The position numbers and the translations under genes are program-made. Below, one piece after another: positions 51,783-60,175 of a stretch of 64,000 nt of DNA. This DNA comes from Spirosoma aerolatum (lineage in GTDB: Bacteria; Bacteroidota; Bacteroidia; Cytophagales; Spirosomataceae): assembly GCF_002056795.1 (NCBI RefSeq), contig NZ_CP020104.1, positions 1,251,001 through 1,315,000 of the forward strand. The letters run 5' to 3'. The notes beneath the pieces are model-generated. The model had not been told where the DNA came from and did no database searches. It saw only the letters and a list, made by a program, of their open reading frames with translations. Every line of letters begins with the position of its first letter. Position 1 is the stretch's first letter.

Positions 51783-53741
51783 ATGGAATCCTTGTTTACA
51801 TCGACTAACCTGCTTCCTGATATTGACCTGAATGCGTCGGGTACCAGCATGGAACTGTATCGACCTATACGCGATTCCGATGGTCAGATTATTGACTTTC
51901 AGCTTCTGATGCTCAATGCTCCTGCTCTGGAGCTGTGGGGTCGCCCGCAAGGCGAACTCATTGGGCAACTGCTTCGTCAGTTGGTAGTTGAAGCCGATGC
52001 TTTCTATCTGGTCCGACAGTTTAGCCTTGTCGTCGATTATGGGCGGGCTGTGCGATTCGACATGGATAGCCCTCAGAAAGGATTGGCCTGTGAACTACAG
52101 GTGACGAAAGTGGATGATGGGGTCCTGGTGAGCTATCAGGATGTCGACAACCGGCGGCCGCACGCCCGACTGGAGGCAACGGTATTGGCGCAATCGGAGC
52201 GGAGTATATTACATCAGGATACCATTTATCAGCAGGTAGTTGATAATACGCAGGCGGGTCTGTTGCTGGCTCGACCCATTCGAAATGAGCAGGCCGAGAT
52301 AATCGACTTTCAATACATTCTAACCAACGAATACAATGCCCGCACGACGGGTCGGTCGGTGGCGGAGATGACCGGGGCATTGGTCGGTGACTTATTTCCT
52401 GGCTGGCAGCATTCAGACTTGTTCCGGCATTATGTAGAAGCGGTTGAGACTCAGCAACCCAAACGAATTGTCTTTTTTTATGAGCAATACGGAATGAAGG
52501 GTTGGTTCGATGGCTCGTTCACCTGTGTGGATGGCTGCATACTATATACCTATACCGACGTAACAGCTTATAAAGAAGCAGAGTTGGAACAGCAACAGAA
52601 CGTAGCCCTGCTCGAACAGGTGATGAATATGACCCCTGCGGCCATTGTCCTGAACCAGAGTATCCGGGATGAATCGGGCGAGATCATTGACTTACGCATG
52701 ATGAAGCTCAACCAGATGGCTGCCGACATCCTGCAAAACCCAATCGAAAAGATTCAGTTTCGTCGCGTGTCCCGCTACATTGCCGGTTCTATAGAAACCC
52801 CTTTGTTTGAGCAATGCAGGCAGGTGATCAAAACAGGTGTGCCCATTCGGATGGAAGTGCCCTGGGCTGGCCGATGGTATGATTTTTCGGTAGTTCGGTT
52901 TGGAGATGGGGTGGTGCTGGCAGCGCAGGATATTACGCCTACCCACCAGTACCGGGAGGAACTTGAACTGACTAATATCGAACTAAAGCGGTCGAACGAG
53001 AATCTGCAGTCGTTCGCCTTTGTGGCTTCGCACGATTTGCAGGAACCACTGCGTAAGATAATATCGTTCTCCGACATGCTGGCCACGCAATACGCCGACC
53101 AGTTCAATGCTGAGCCAACCGATATTGTCCGACGGATCAATACATCGGCTATCCGCATGCGTTTGCTGATTCATGACCTGTTGGCGTATTCGCAGGTACA
53201 GACGCGGCAGGATTCGTTTAAATCTGTAAACATCGCCAGTCTGATTCAGGAGTTGCAGGAGCATGAGCTTTGGGAAACGATTTACCAGCGTAAAGCCGAA
53301 ATTCATGTGGGTGAATTGCCTCTGGTCATGGCCGATCAGTCGCAGATGCGTCAACTCTTCCAGAACCTACTCTCCAATGCCATTAAGTTTTGTGCAGGTG
53401 ACATCATACCTGTCGTTTCAATAAGCAGCCGACTTGTAGATCGGGCGGATATACCCCTAGGGCTGATGGCGTCAGCAACGTCGGTAAAAACGAAGTCATC
53501 AACTACCCGATTTGCCGAAATTTCCATTGCCGACAACGGAATCGGCTTCGATATGAAATACCTCGACCGGATTTTTCAGGTGTTCCAGCGTTTGCACGGG
53601 CGTAGTGAATTCACCGGATCGGGGATTGGTCTGGCGATCTGTCATAAAATTGTGGAGCGCCACGGCGGAACCATCACTGCCAGCAGCCAACCCGGCAAAG
53701 GCAGTACATTTCGGGTGTATCTGCCCCTGGGCAGATCGTAA
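51783..53741 (+). CDS. PAS-domain sensor histidine kinase, soluble
   Basis: 652 residues from ATG 51783 (a TTG five codons upstream is less likely). Three PAS-like modules of similar build occupy about residues 20-390 (repeated RPIRDSDGQIIDFQLLMLNA, RPIRNEQAEIIDFQYILTN and SIRDESGEIIDLRMMKLN). HisKA follows with the phospho-acceptor His in FAFVASHDLQEPLRKI (about 420), then HATPase_c with NLLSNAIKFC (N box), IADNGIGFD (G1) and GSGIGLAICHKIVERHGG (G2), about 525-650. No TM helix or signal peptide is visible, so it senses a cytoplasmic cue. No response regulator is adjacent, so the partner is elsewhere. Its stop is 21 bp from the permease K stop, facing it. Confidence 0.9.
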   Translation: MESLFTSTNLLPDIDLNASGTSMELYRPIRDSDGQIIDFQLLMLNAPALELWGRPQGELIGQLLRQLVVEADAFYLVRQFSLVVDYGRAVRFDMDSPQKGLACELQVTKVDDGVLVSYQDVDNRRPHARLEATVLAQSERSILHQDTIYQQVVDNTQAGLLLARPIRNEQAEIIDFQYILTNEYNARTTGRSVAEMTGALVGDLFPGWQHSDLFRHYVEAVETQQPKRIVFFYEQYGMKGWFDGSFTCVDGCILYTYTDVTAYKEAELEQQQNVALLEQVMNMTPAAIVLNQSIRDESGEIIDLRMMKLNQMAADILQNPIEKIQFRRVSRYIAGSIETPLFEQCRQVIKTGVPIRMEVPWAGRWYDFSVVRFGDGVVLAAQDITPTHQYREELELTNIELKRSNENLQSFAFVASHDLQEPLRKIISFSDMLATQYADQFNAEPTDIVRRINTSAIRMRLLIHDLLAYSQVQTRQDSFKSVNIASLIQELQEHELWETIYQRKAEIHVGELPLVMADQSQMRQLFQNLLSNAIKFCAGDIIPVVSISSRLVDRADIPLGLMASATSVKTKSSTTRFAEISIADNGIGFDMKYLDRIFQVFQRLHGRSEFTGSGIGLAICHKIVERHGGTITASSQPGKGSTFRVYLPLGRS

Positions 53742-53761
53742 AGCATCCTGCCCTATGTACT

Positions 53762-56203
53762 TTATTCACTGCGCAAACTTTTCACCGGATTCATCAACGC
53801 GGCTTTGATACTCTGAAAGCTGACGGTGACTAACGCAATACCAACGGCTACCAGTCCGGCCAGAGCAAACATCCACCATTCGATGTCGATTTTATAAGCA
53901 AAGTCGGCCAGCCACTGATTCATGGCCCACCAGGCAATCGGACTGGCGATCAGAATAGCAATCAGGACGAGCTTCAGAAAATCTTTGGAGAGTAAACCCA
54001 CAATGCTGGTGACACTGGCCCCCAGTACTTTCCGAACGCCAATCTCTTTAGTGCGCTGCTCGGCCATAAACGCTGCCAGCCCAAATAGACCCAGACAAGC
54101 GATCAGGACAGCCAGCATGGCAAATGTGAGGGCGATGGTGCCAACGCGCTGTTCAGCCCGGTACATCTCGTCGAAGCTTTGATTCATAAACTGGTAGCTG
54201 AAGGGCTGTCCGGGAGCCAGCTGTTTCCATTTCGCTTCAATCTGGCGTACCAGTGCGGGGATGTCGGCCCCACTTAGCCGGAACGATACCGCTCCCGAGT
54301 TTGAATCCAGAACAAGCGATAATGCCCCGATATTTCGCCGGAGCGATTCGAAATGAAAGTTTTTAACAACCCCAACAATCGTGTATGTCTTGCGGGTTTT
54401 GCCTTCCCCATCATTGAATCGCCAGACGCGCTTACCAATAGGGTCTTTAAAGCCCAGGATTTTTATGGCCGCTTCATTCAGGATAATCCCCGAGGAATCA
54501 GAACCAAACTGCCGCGAAAATTCACGGCCTTTCACCAGTTGCATCCCCATCGTTTTCAGGTAATCGTGATCGACTCCCCAGGTTTGCATGCTAAACCCTT
54601 TGTTCATATCGGTCTGACCTTCCGCAAAGTAGGCATTGTCGTTCCGGTTGGATGGCGTCGGCAGATAGCCCGATATACTTCCGCTCAGTACGCCGGGTAA
54701 CCGCAATACTTCTTGTTTGAAGGTTTCGGCCTGTTTGCCAATAGCATACGCATCGTTGATAGTCAGGACCTGTTCGCGGTTAAAACCAACATTTTTCGTC
54801 TGGATGAACGTAATCTGCCGATAAACGATGATAGTGCCTACAATCAAAATGACCGACATCATAAACTGAAACACGACCAGTCCGCTCCGTAAACTCGCAC
54901 TACTGAAGCCAGCTCCCATTTTCAATGCTGATAAGCCGCCCTTCAGCACTTTTATTGGTTGAAACGATGACAGGAAAAAGGCAGGGTAACTTCCGGCAAC
55001 CAAGCCCACAACAAACGGCAGCAGAATAAGTACCGGCAACAGATAGGACGAAGCCAATTGGTTGATGGTTAACTCCTTTGCCGAAATGGTATTGAAACCC
55101 GGTAACGCCAGTGCAACAATGAAAACGGCCAGTACCATCGCCAGCGCTGATGTCAGTACTGATTCCGTCATAAATTGCCCGATGAGTTGCTGCCGTTCCG
55201 AACCCATCACTTTCCGAACGCCCACCTCCCTGGCCCGATTGGCCGAGCGGGCCGTAGCCAGATTCATGAAGTTGATGCAGGCAATCAGCAGAATAAAGAG
55301 CGCTACCGCCGAGAAAATATATACGTACTGAATGTCGCCGTTGGGAGCCAGTTCAATCTGCTGTTTTGAGTACAAGTGAATGTCGGTCAGGGGCATCAGC
55401 CAATACCGGACACTATTGCCTGCTTTCCGGAATTCGCCTAAACTCTTGCCAATCATCTGTTGTACCTGGGGGCCTACGTATTTTTCGATAACGGCATCGA
55501 AATTCTTCGCAAAAGCCGCTGGGTCGGTACCGGTTCTGAGCAGTATATAGGTATAATGGTTATTGCTGAGCCATTGCCCCCACGGATAATCATCACTGAG
55601 CATGGTTGGGATGAGGTCGGCATGGAAATGGGCATTTTTCGGCATGTCGCGCATAACGCCCGATACTTTAAACGTCAGCCGGTTGTCCAGAAGTAGCGTT
55701 TGACCCATCGGGTTCTGATTACCAAAGTGCCGTTTTGCGGCTGATTCACTAATAACAATCGTATTAGGTTCGGCCAGCGCCCGTTTCGGATCACCGGAAA
55801 TAAGTGGTAAAGTAAAGACATCGAACAACGTAGAATCGGCAAACGTAACGTTGTCTTCGCGCAGATTGGTGGTTTCGCCCGCTCGTTTTACCAGCCATGT
55901 GCCACGCTGGTGCAACCGAACGTATTGCTCAACCTGCGGATAGTCTTTTTTGAGGGTAGGGCCTACGGGATCGGGCGAAACGGCAAACCGCATATCGTTG
56001 CCGCCAAATTTAATGTCGGACTGAACCCGGTAAATCCGGTCGGCCTTTTCGTTGTATCGGTCGTAACTGAGTTCATCCAGCACATAGAGGGTTATGAGCA
56101 GACAGCAGGCCAGCCCAACCGCCAGGCCAAAGATATTGATAAAGGCAAAGCCCCGTTGTTTCTGCAACGTTCGCCAGGCGATTTTGAGATAGTTCGTTAG
56201 CAT
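53762..56203 (-). CDS. Double-FtsX (MacB_PCD) ABC transporter permease K
   Basis: 813 residues, ATG at 56203. N-terminus MLTNYLKIAWRTLQKQRGFA and DELSYDRYNEKADRIYRV. It shares with permease G the extra segment before the second helix (YVGPQVQQMIGKSLGEFRKAG, RYWLMPLTDIHLYS). Its last 60 residues are nearly those of permease M (IAWWAMNQWLADFAYKIDIE here, IAWWAMNQWLADFAYRVNIQ in M), hinting at sequence exchange. Coupling motifs are RAREVGVRKVMGSERQQL and RTKEIGVRKVLGASVTSI. It starts 7 bp after the DUF2911 gene stop, so both lie in one transcript, behind the fourth dyad promoter. Confidence 0.95.
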   Translation of the reverse strand: MLTNYLKIAWRTLQKQRGFAFINIFGLAVGLACCLLITLYVLDELSYDRYNEKADRIYRVQSDIKFGGNDMRFAVSPDPVGPTLKKDYPQVEQYVRLHQRGTWLVKRAGETTNLREDNVTFADSTLFDVFTLPLISGDPKRALAEPNTIVISESAAKRHFGNQNPMGQTLLLDNRLTFKVSGVMRDMPKNAHFHADLIPTMLSDDYPWGQWLSNNHYTYILLRTGTDPAAFAKNFDAVIEKYVGPQVQQMIGKSLGEFRKAGNSVRYWLMPLTDIHLYSKQQIELAPNGDIQYVYIFSAVALFILLIACINFMNLATARSANRAREVGVRKVMGSERQQLIGQFMTESVLTSALAMVLAVFIVALALPGFNTISAKELTINQLASSYLLPVLILLPFVVGLVAGSYPAFFLSSFQPIKVLKGGLSALKMGAGFSSASLRSGLVVFQFMMSVILIVGTIIVYRQITFIQTKNVGFNREQVLTINDAYAIGKQAETFKQEVLRLPGVLSGSISGYLPTPSNRNDNAYFAEGQTDMNKGFSMQTWGVDHDYLKTMGMQLVKGREFSRQFGSDSSGIILNEAAIKILGFKDPIGKRVWRFNDGEGKTRKTYTIVGVVKNFHFESLRRNIGALSLVLDSNSGAVSFRLSGADIPALVRQIEAKWKQLAPGQPFSYQFMNQSFDEMYRAEQRVGTIALTFAMLAVLIACLGLFGLAAFMAEQRTKEIGVRKVLGASVTSIVGLLSKDFLKLVLIAILIASPIAWWAMNQWLADFAYKIDIEWWMFALAGLVAVGIALVTVSFQSIKAALMNPVKSLRSE

Positions 56204-56210
56204 AAGAAAG

Positions 56211-57320
56211 TCAGTTAATAACGGGTTTTCCTTCGTTGATGGCCTTTATCATAGCCTCTACGTTTGTTTTGTTCAGGGCATTCGGTGCCTGTGGGAGTGC
56301 CGCCTGTAGATACGGCAATGCCTCTTTGGGTTTTCCCAGGGCCACTAACGCACGACTCATGCCCAGATTTGTCGTAAACTGATTCGGGTTTTTGTCGTAG
56401 TTGGTTTTGAAAACCGCATAGGCTTCCTGATTCCGTTTCTGAGCCAGCAGGCTACGGCCGTATTGATGCAACTCGTTGAGTGTGCCCAGAGGCATAGCTT
56501 CTTTCATAAGCGCCGTGGCTTCATCCGTTTTGTTGATCGCAGCCAGGATAGACGCTTTCGTATGTAACGTCTGAAAATTCTTCTGCCCAATGTAGCGGGC
56601 ATTAATGGCTTGATCGGCCCAAATGAGGCCCTGGTTCAGATCATGACTGGTTTCCAGGCAATAGGTGGCTGCCTGTACCAGCGATTGCCAAGTAAAGCCG
56701 GGTTTGGAAAGCAATTCTTTGCGGAATGACGCCATCTGCTGGCCCACCAGATCGACGCTCACTGTAAACGGGATCATACGTTTTTCCCACGACAATGCCA
56801 CGGCTGCTGAGCTATCGGTCTGGTTCACGAACGAATACGTAAGCAGTTCAACCGATCGGTCGAGCGGCTGATTTTTTACCGTAACCTTGAGCACATCCAG
56901 GGCGGGGTCGTAGTAAAAGCTGCCCCAGGAGACGACGATTTTGGAGAAAATGACGGTGGTTTCCTCCTCGCCCAGGTTCATAAATAACCCATAGGTTCCG
57001 GCTTCGAGTGGTTTACCTTCCACCTTCACATCGTCTGAAAAGGTAATCGTTGTGGTTTCGTTGGCACCCGCTCGCCAGGGAGCGGGTTTGCCAGGACCGT
57101 AGCCCAGATCCTGGAAGCCATAGTGGGCAATGGGTGTTCCCCAGATTTTTCCTTCGCGACCTTTCACCCCCGGCCGGTCGTAGTGGACCGTAACGGTTGT
57201 CAGGCCAATTTGCTCAGAGACCGATGCTTTTTTGTTGCCACCAATTGGCGGTGTCGTGAGTTGCGCCTGACACACCAGCGCATACACGAAAAGATAGACG
57301 GTGAGCGTAACGTTACGCAT
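56211..57320 (-). CDS. Secreted DUF2911 protein with C-terminal TPR-like repeats
   Basis: 369 residues from ATG 57320 (a TTG at 57332 adds four residues). Signal peptide MRNVTLTVYLFVYALVCQAQ. The DUF2911 domain (about 25-190) has VTVHYDRPGVKGREGKIWGT, PWRAGANETTTITFSDDVKV and PLEAGTYGLFM, the known block pattern. The rest (about 200-369) is helical with TPR-like repeats (ASILAAINKTDEATALMKEA, GRSLLAQKRNQEAYAVFKTN, NLGMSRALVALGKPKEALPY). DUF2911 has no known biochemical function. Here it is placed 7 bp from the following permease K, so they are almost surely co-transcribed. It is periplasmic, and may be a soluble partner of K's periplasmic domains, as I propose for the two secreted paralogues elsewhere. 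Confidence 0.85.
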   Translation of the reverse strand: MRNVTLTVYLFVYALVCQAQLTTPPIGGNKKASVSEQIGLTTVTVHYDRPGVKGREGKIWGTPIAHYGFQDLGYGPGKPAPWRAGANETTTITFSDDVKVEGKPLEAGTYGLFMNLGEEETTVIFSKIVVSWGSFYYDPALDVLKVTVKNQPLDRSVELLTYSFVNQTDSSAAVALSWEKRMIPFTVSVDLVGQQMASFRKELLSKPGFTWQSLVQAATYCLETSHDLNQGLIWADQAINARYIGQKNFQTLHTKASILAAINKTDEATALMKEAMPLGTLNELHQYGRSLLAQKRNQEAYAVFKTNYDKNPNQFTTNLGMSRALVALGKPKEALPYLQAALPQAPNALNKTNVEAMIKAINEGKPVIN

Positions 57321-57376
57321 AGGGACAAACAATGAGAGGAATTACAGATGGCGAATTGGCCGGGAATGACAGACCA

Positions 57377-57565
57377 TTAAATTTTTGTCGTGCCAGCCTG
57401 CCTGGTCGTATCTAAAGCCAGTGCTCCCTTTTTAGGCGTTAAACAGGATTGGGCTTTCTGCGTATCGGCTGTACTTGGGGGTTTAACCAGATAGCAAATA
57501 GCAATAATCAACAGCATACATAATCCTTTTAGGAACAGGCTAAGAAAGATTAGTTGTGCTTTCAT
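57377..57565 (-). CDS. Small hypothetical membrane protein
   Basis: 62 residues from ATG 57565: MKAQLIFLSLFLKGLCMLLI forms a hydrophobic N-terminus (one TM helix or an uncleaved signal), then a polar tail with two Cys (QSCLTPKK) and no recognised family. It is the first open frame behind the fourth dyad and sigma-54-like promoter, with the -12 element about 42 nt before the start, and precedes the DUF2911 gene by 56 bp. Its position matches a short leader gene of the operon. It could be a chance frame; no homologue is known to me. Confidence 0.45.
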   Translation of the reverse strand: MKAQLIFLSLFLKGLCMLLIIAICYLVKPPSTADTQKAQSCLTPKKGALALDTTRQAGTTKI

Positions 57566-57606
57566 CGTTCGGTTGTACGCAACAGGTAAGGCTGCGTAAG
57601 CCATAC

Positions 57607-57622
57607 CTCCAAGATTATGCCA
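57607..57622 (-). promoter_or_regulatory. Candidate sigma-54-type -24/-12 promoter
   Basis: The minus strand reads TGGCATAATCTTGGAG. The -24 half (TGGCAT) is good; the TTG of the -12 half is present but shifted by one base against the standard spacing. It lies 44 bp downstream of the dyads and about 42 nt before the ATG at 57565. Confidence 0.4.
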
Positions 57623-57665
57623 TATAGGTAATCGTTTGATTTATAATAGTTTGTCTTGCTGAGCG

Positions 57666-57702
57666 TGTCCGCTATCGGACAGAATTTGTACGGGGGTGGA
57701 CA
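57666..57702 (-). promoter_or_regulatory. Tandem-dyad operator/UAS, copy 4
   Basis: The first dyad is TGTCCG-CTAT-CGGACA (57666-57681), a perfect 6-bp inverted repeat. The second is TGTACG-GGGG-TGGACA (57687-57702), matching the second dyad of copy 1. The dyad starts are 21 bp apart. Confidence 0.6.
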
Positions 57703-57730
57703 AGGTGCTGGGTACCCACCACTTTGCTAT

Positions 57731-60100
57731 TTATTCGGACCGTAATGATTTGACCGGATTCATCAAGGCGGCTTTGATGCTTTGGAAACTGACGGTGATC
57801 AGCGCAATAATTATTGCTGCCAAACCGGCCAGGGCAAACATCCACCATGCCAGGTCAATTTTATATGCGAACCCCTGTAGCCACTGCCGCATCACCCACC
57901 AGGATAACGGAGAAGCCAGGAAAATGGCAACCAGAACCAGTTTCAGGAAGTCTTTCGAAAGCAGCGTCACGATGCTGGTAACAGAGGCTCCTAATACCTT
58001 CCGAACGCCAATTTCTTTGGTCCGTTGTTCAGCCATAAAAGCAGCTAAACCAAATAGCCCCAAACAGGCGATGAAAATAGCCAGACACGCGAACAGGGTT
58101 GCTAACGTCCCAACAACGGTTTCGCTTTTGTAAATGTGTTGAAAATCAGCATCCACAAACGAATAGATGAACGGAAACTGAGGATTCATTTGCCGACAAA
58201 GGGCTTCGATACTGGACAGGGCCTGTTTGGTCTGGCCAGGCTTCGTTTTGATAAGAATGTTGTCGTAGTTCCAGGTTTCGGCCAGACGAATGATCAGTGG
58301 GCGAATAGGTACATGTAACGAATTGAAATGGAAGTCTTTCACGACACCGACAATTTTGCCGGGATGGTCTCCGAAGGTGAGCGGCTGACCAACCGGGTCT
58401 TTATACGAAAGTCGTTTCGCGGCCGATTCGTTGATGAGGTAATTCGTTGAATCCATACCGTAGCCGGGCGAAAAATCGCGTCCACCGATTAAGGTAAGGT
58501 TCATCGTTTTAACGAAGTCGTAGCCGACCCAGGTATTATTGAACTGGATGGCAGATCGGGGATCTTTGCCGACCCATTTTACGCCATCGGTCGTATTGCC
58601 ATTGCGGAGGGGATTCGTCTGTATATGCGAAACAGACTGAATGCCCGGTAGCTGTAGGAGTTGCTGTTTAAATGCCTGGTATTTCTTCGCGATTTCGCCC
58701 TCTCCCGGAACATTAATCAGGTTTTCACGGTCGTAGCCGAGGTTTTTGGTCTGAATGTATCGGAGTTGTTGGTACACCACAACCGTTCCGACAATCATAA
58801 GGATGGATAAAACAAACTGAAAAACGACAAGGCCCCGCCGGAAAAACTGAGCGCCTGCGCCAAAGCGAAGGGTGCCTTTCAGGACGCGCACTGGATTCAG
58901 CGACGACAAAAATAGAGCCGGATAACTACCCGATAAAGCGCCCGTGAGTAGCAATAAACCCGCCAGAAAAGCCCAGAAGGTGGGCTGAGATAAAGGTAAA
59001 ACCAATTGTTTATCCGTCAATTGGTTAAACGTAGGGAGCACCAGGCCAACCAGTATGATGGCCAGCGCCAGCGAGATGGTGGTCATCAGAAAGGCCTCGC
59101 CCAGGAACTGTTGAATAAGCACGAACCGTTCGGCGCCTACAGCTTTGCGAACTCCCACTTCCCGTGCTCGTTTTACGGATCGAGCCGTGGCCAGATTCAT
59201 GAAGTTGATTCCGGCAATCAGAAGCAGAAACGCAGCGACTACGATGAAAAGCCGAACATACTCAATTCGCCCACCGTCGCGCTGACCATTCCTGAAATTT
59301 GAGTATAGATAGGCTTCCGTTTCGGGCTGGAGAAACAGCTCGATGTTGAAGGTTGGGCCAATATCTTTGTTGCGGCCTTTCAGAAACGATTTGAGTTTGG
59401 CGTTAACGTTGGCAGGATTTGACCCAGGCCGAAGTTGAAGTCGAGTGTCTGGGCCGCCATTTTCCCAGCCTTGTAGCCAGGGCTGGCCTTTCAGGTAGTT
59501 ATCCCAGTTTCGCAGGTAGTCGTATTGATCTGTTGAGTTATGGGGTAGATTTTCAAATACGGCCGTTACCTGATAATCAATGGCGTTATTGAACCGAATC
59601 GACTTCCCTAAAGCAGCCTGGGGTGTCTTGAAAAACGTCTCGGCTACTTTCCTGGAAATAGCCAGTCCATTGGGTGCATTCAGAGCCGTACTTGCCGTAC
59701 CGGCTAGCAGTGGAATACTGTACATCTTAAACCAATCGGCTCCGGCAGCGTGTCCATTGTACCGGCTCACTTTATCGTTAGCGCTTAGTACATCCTGATC
59801 TTCGCCCGAAAAACCAGCCGCATACAGTACTTCTGGAAATACTCTTTTCAGTTCAGGAGCCAGCAATCCGGGGGTATCTTCATCCGTAACAATCCGTCCG
59901 TCGGCGATCTCATTTTCCATGATCCGATACAGCGAATTGGCATGGGCATATTGTTTTCCTATGCTCCGTTCATCCTGAACCCATAATAAAATGAGCAGAC
60001 TAGACGCCATGCCCAGGGCTAAGCCTAGCATGTTAATGATCGAAAAGGTCTTATTTCGAACCAGATTTCGCCAGGCGATTTTGAGATAGTTGAGAAGCAT
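57731..60100 (-). CDS. Double-FtsX (MacB_PCD) ABC transporter permease L
   Basis: 789 residues from ATG 60100 (MLLNYLKIAWRNLVRNKTFS). The frame continues upstream through the palindrome for 24 codons, but those residues match no family member. After helix one it reads DERSIGKQYAHANSLYRI rather than DELSYDRY, so the first periplasmic domain is of a different subtype. Coupling motifs are RAREVGVRKAVGAERFVL and RTKEIGVRKVLGASVTSI; the C-terminus is NPVKSLRSE. The second domain has GVVKDFHFNSLHVPIRPLI. It lies 73 bp behind permease M and its stop is only 28 bp from the dyad region that serves the next unit. Confidence 0.95.
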   Translation of the reverse strand: MLLNYLKIAWRNLVRNKTFSIINMLGLALGMASSLLILLWVQDERSIGKQYAHANSLYRIMENEIADGRIVTDEDTPGLLAPELKRVFPEVLYAAGFSGEDQDVLSANDKVSRYNGHAAGADWFKMYSIPLLAGTASTALNAPNGLAISRKVAETFFKTPQAALGKSIRFNNAIDYQVTAVFENLPHNSTDQYDYLRNWDNYLKGQPWLQGWENGGPDTRLQLRPGSNPANVNAKLKSFLKGRNKDIGPTFNIELFLQPETEAYLYSNFRNGQRDGGRIEYVRLFIVVAAFLLLIAGINFMNLATARSVKRAREVGVRKAVGAERFVLIQQFLGEAFLMTTISLALAIILVGLVLPTFNQLTDKQLVLPLSQPTFWAFLAGLLLLTGALSGSYPALFLSSLNPVRVLKGTLRFGAGAQFFRRGLVVFQFVLSILMIVGTVVVYQQLRYIQTKNLGYDRENLINVPGEGEIAKKYQAFKQQLLQLPGIQSVSHIQTNPLRNGNTTDGVKWVGKDPRSAIQFNNTWVGYDFVKTMNLTLIGGRDFSPGYGMDSTNYLINESAAKRLSYKDPVGQPLTFGDHPGKIVGVVKDFHFNSLHVPIRPLIIRLAETWNYDNILIKTKPGQTKQALSSIEALCRQMNPQFPFIYSFVDADFQHIYKSETVVGTLATLFACLAIFIACLGLFGLAAFMAEQRTKEIGVRKVLGASVTSIVTLLSKDFLKLVLVAIFLASPLSWWVMRQWLQGFAYKIDLAWWMFALAGLAAIIIALITVSFQSIKAALMNPVKSLRSE

Positions 60101-60122
60101 AGAGCAGGGGTAAGGAGCATGG

Positions 60123-60175
60123 AGCGTGGTGCGTGGAGCAGGGCGTATTTCAGCCCCTTCCCCACGCACCACGCT
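60123..60175. repeat. Palindrome overlapping the permease M stop
   Basis: AGCGTGGTGCGTGG (60123-60136) pairs exactly with CCACGCACCACGCT (60162-60175). Pairing resumes inward to about 60143/60155 with two mismatches. The right arm covers the first two bases of the stop codon at 60174-60176. The words recur at 4.6 and 7.1 kb. Confidence 0.85.

Noticed and set aside
60101..60172. N-terminal extension of permease L by 24 codons
   Set aside because: These residues are translated from the palindrome spacer and match no other permease N-terminus; ATG at 60100 gives the family start MLLNYLKIAW.
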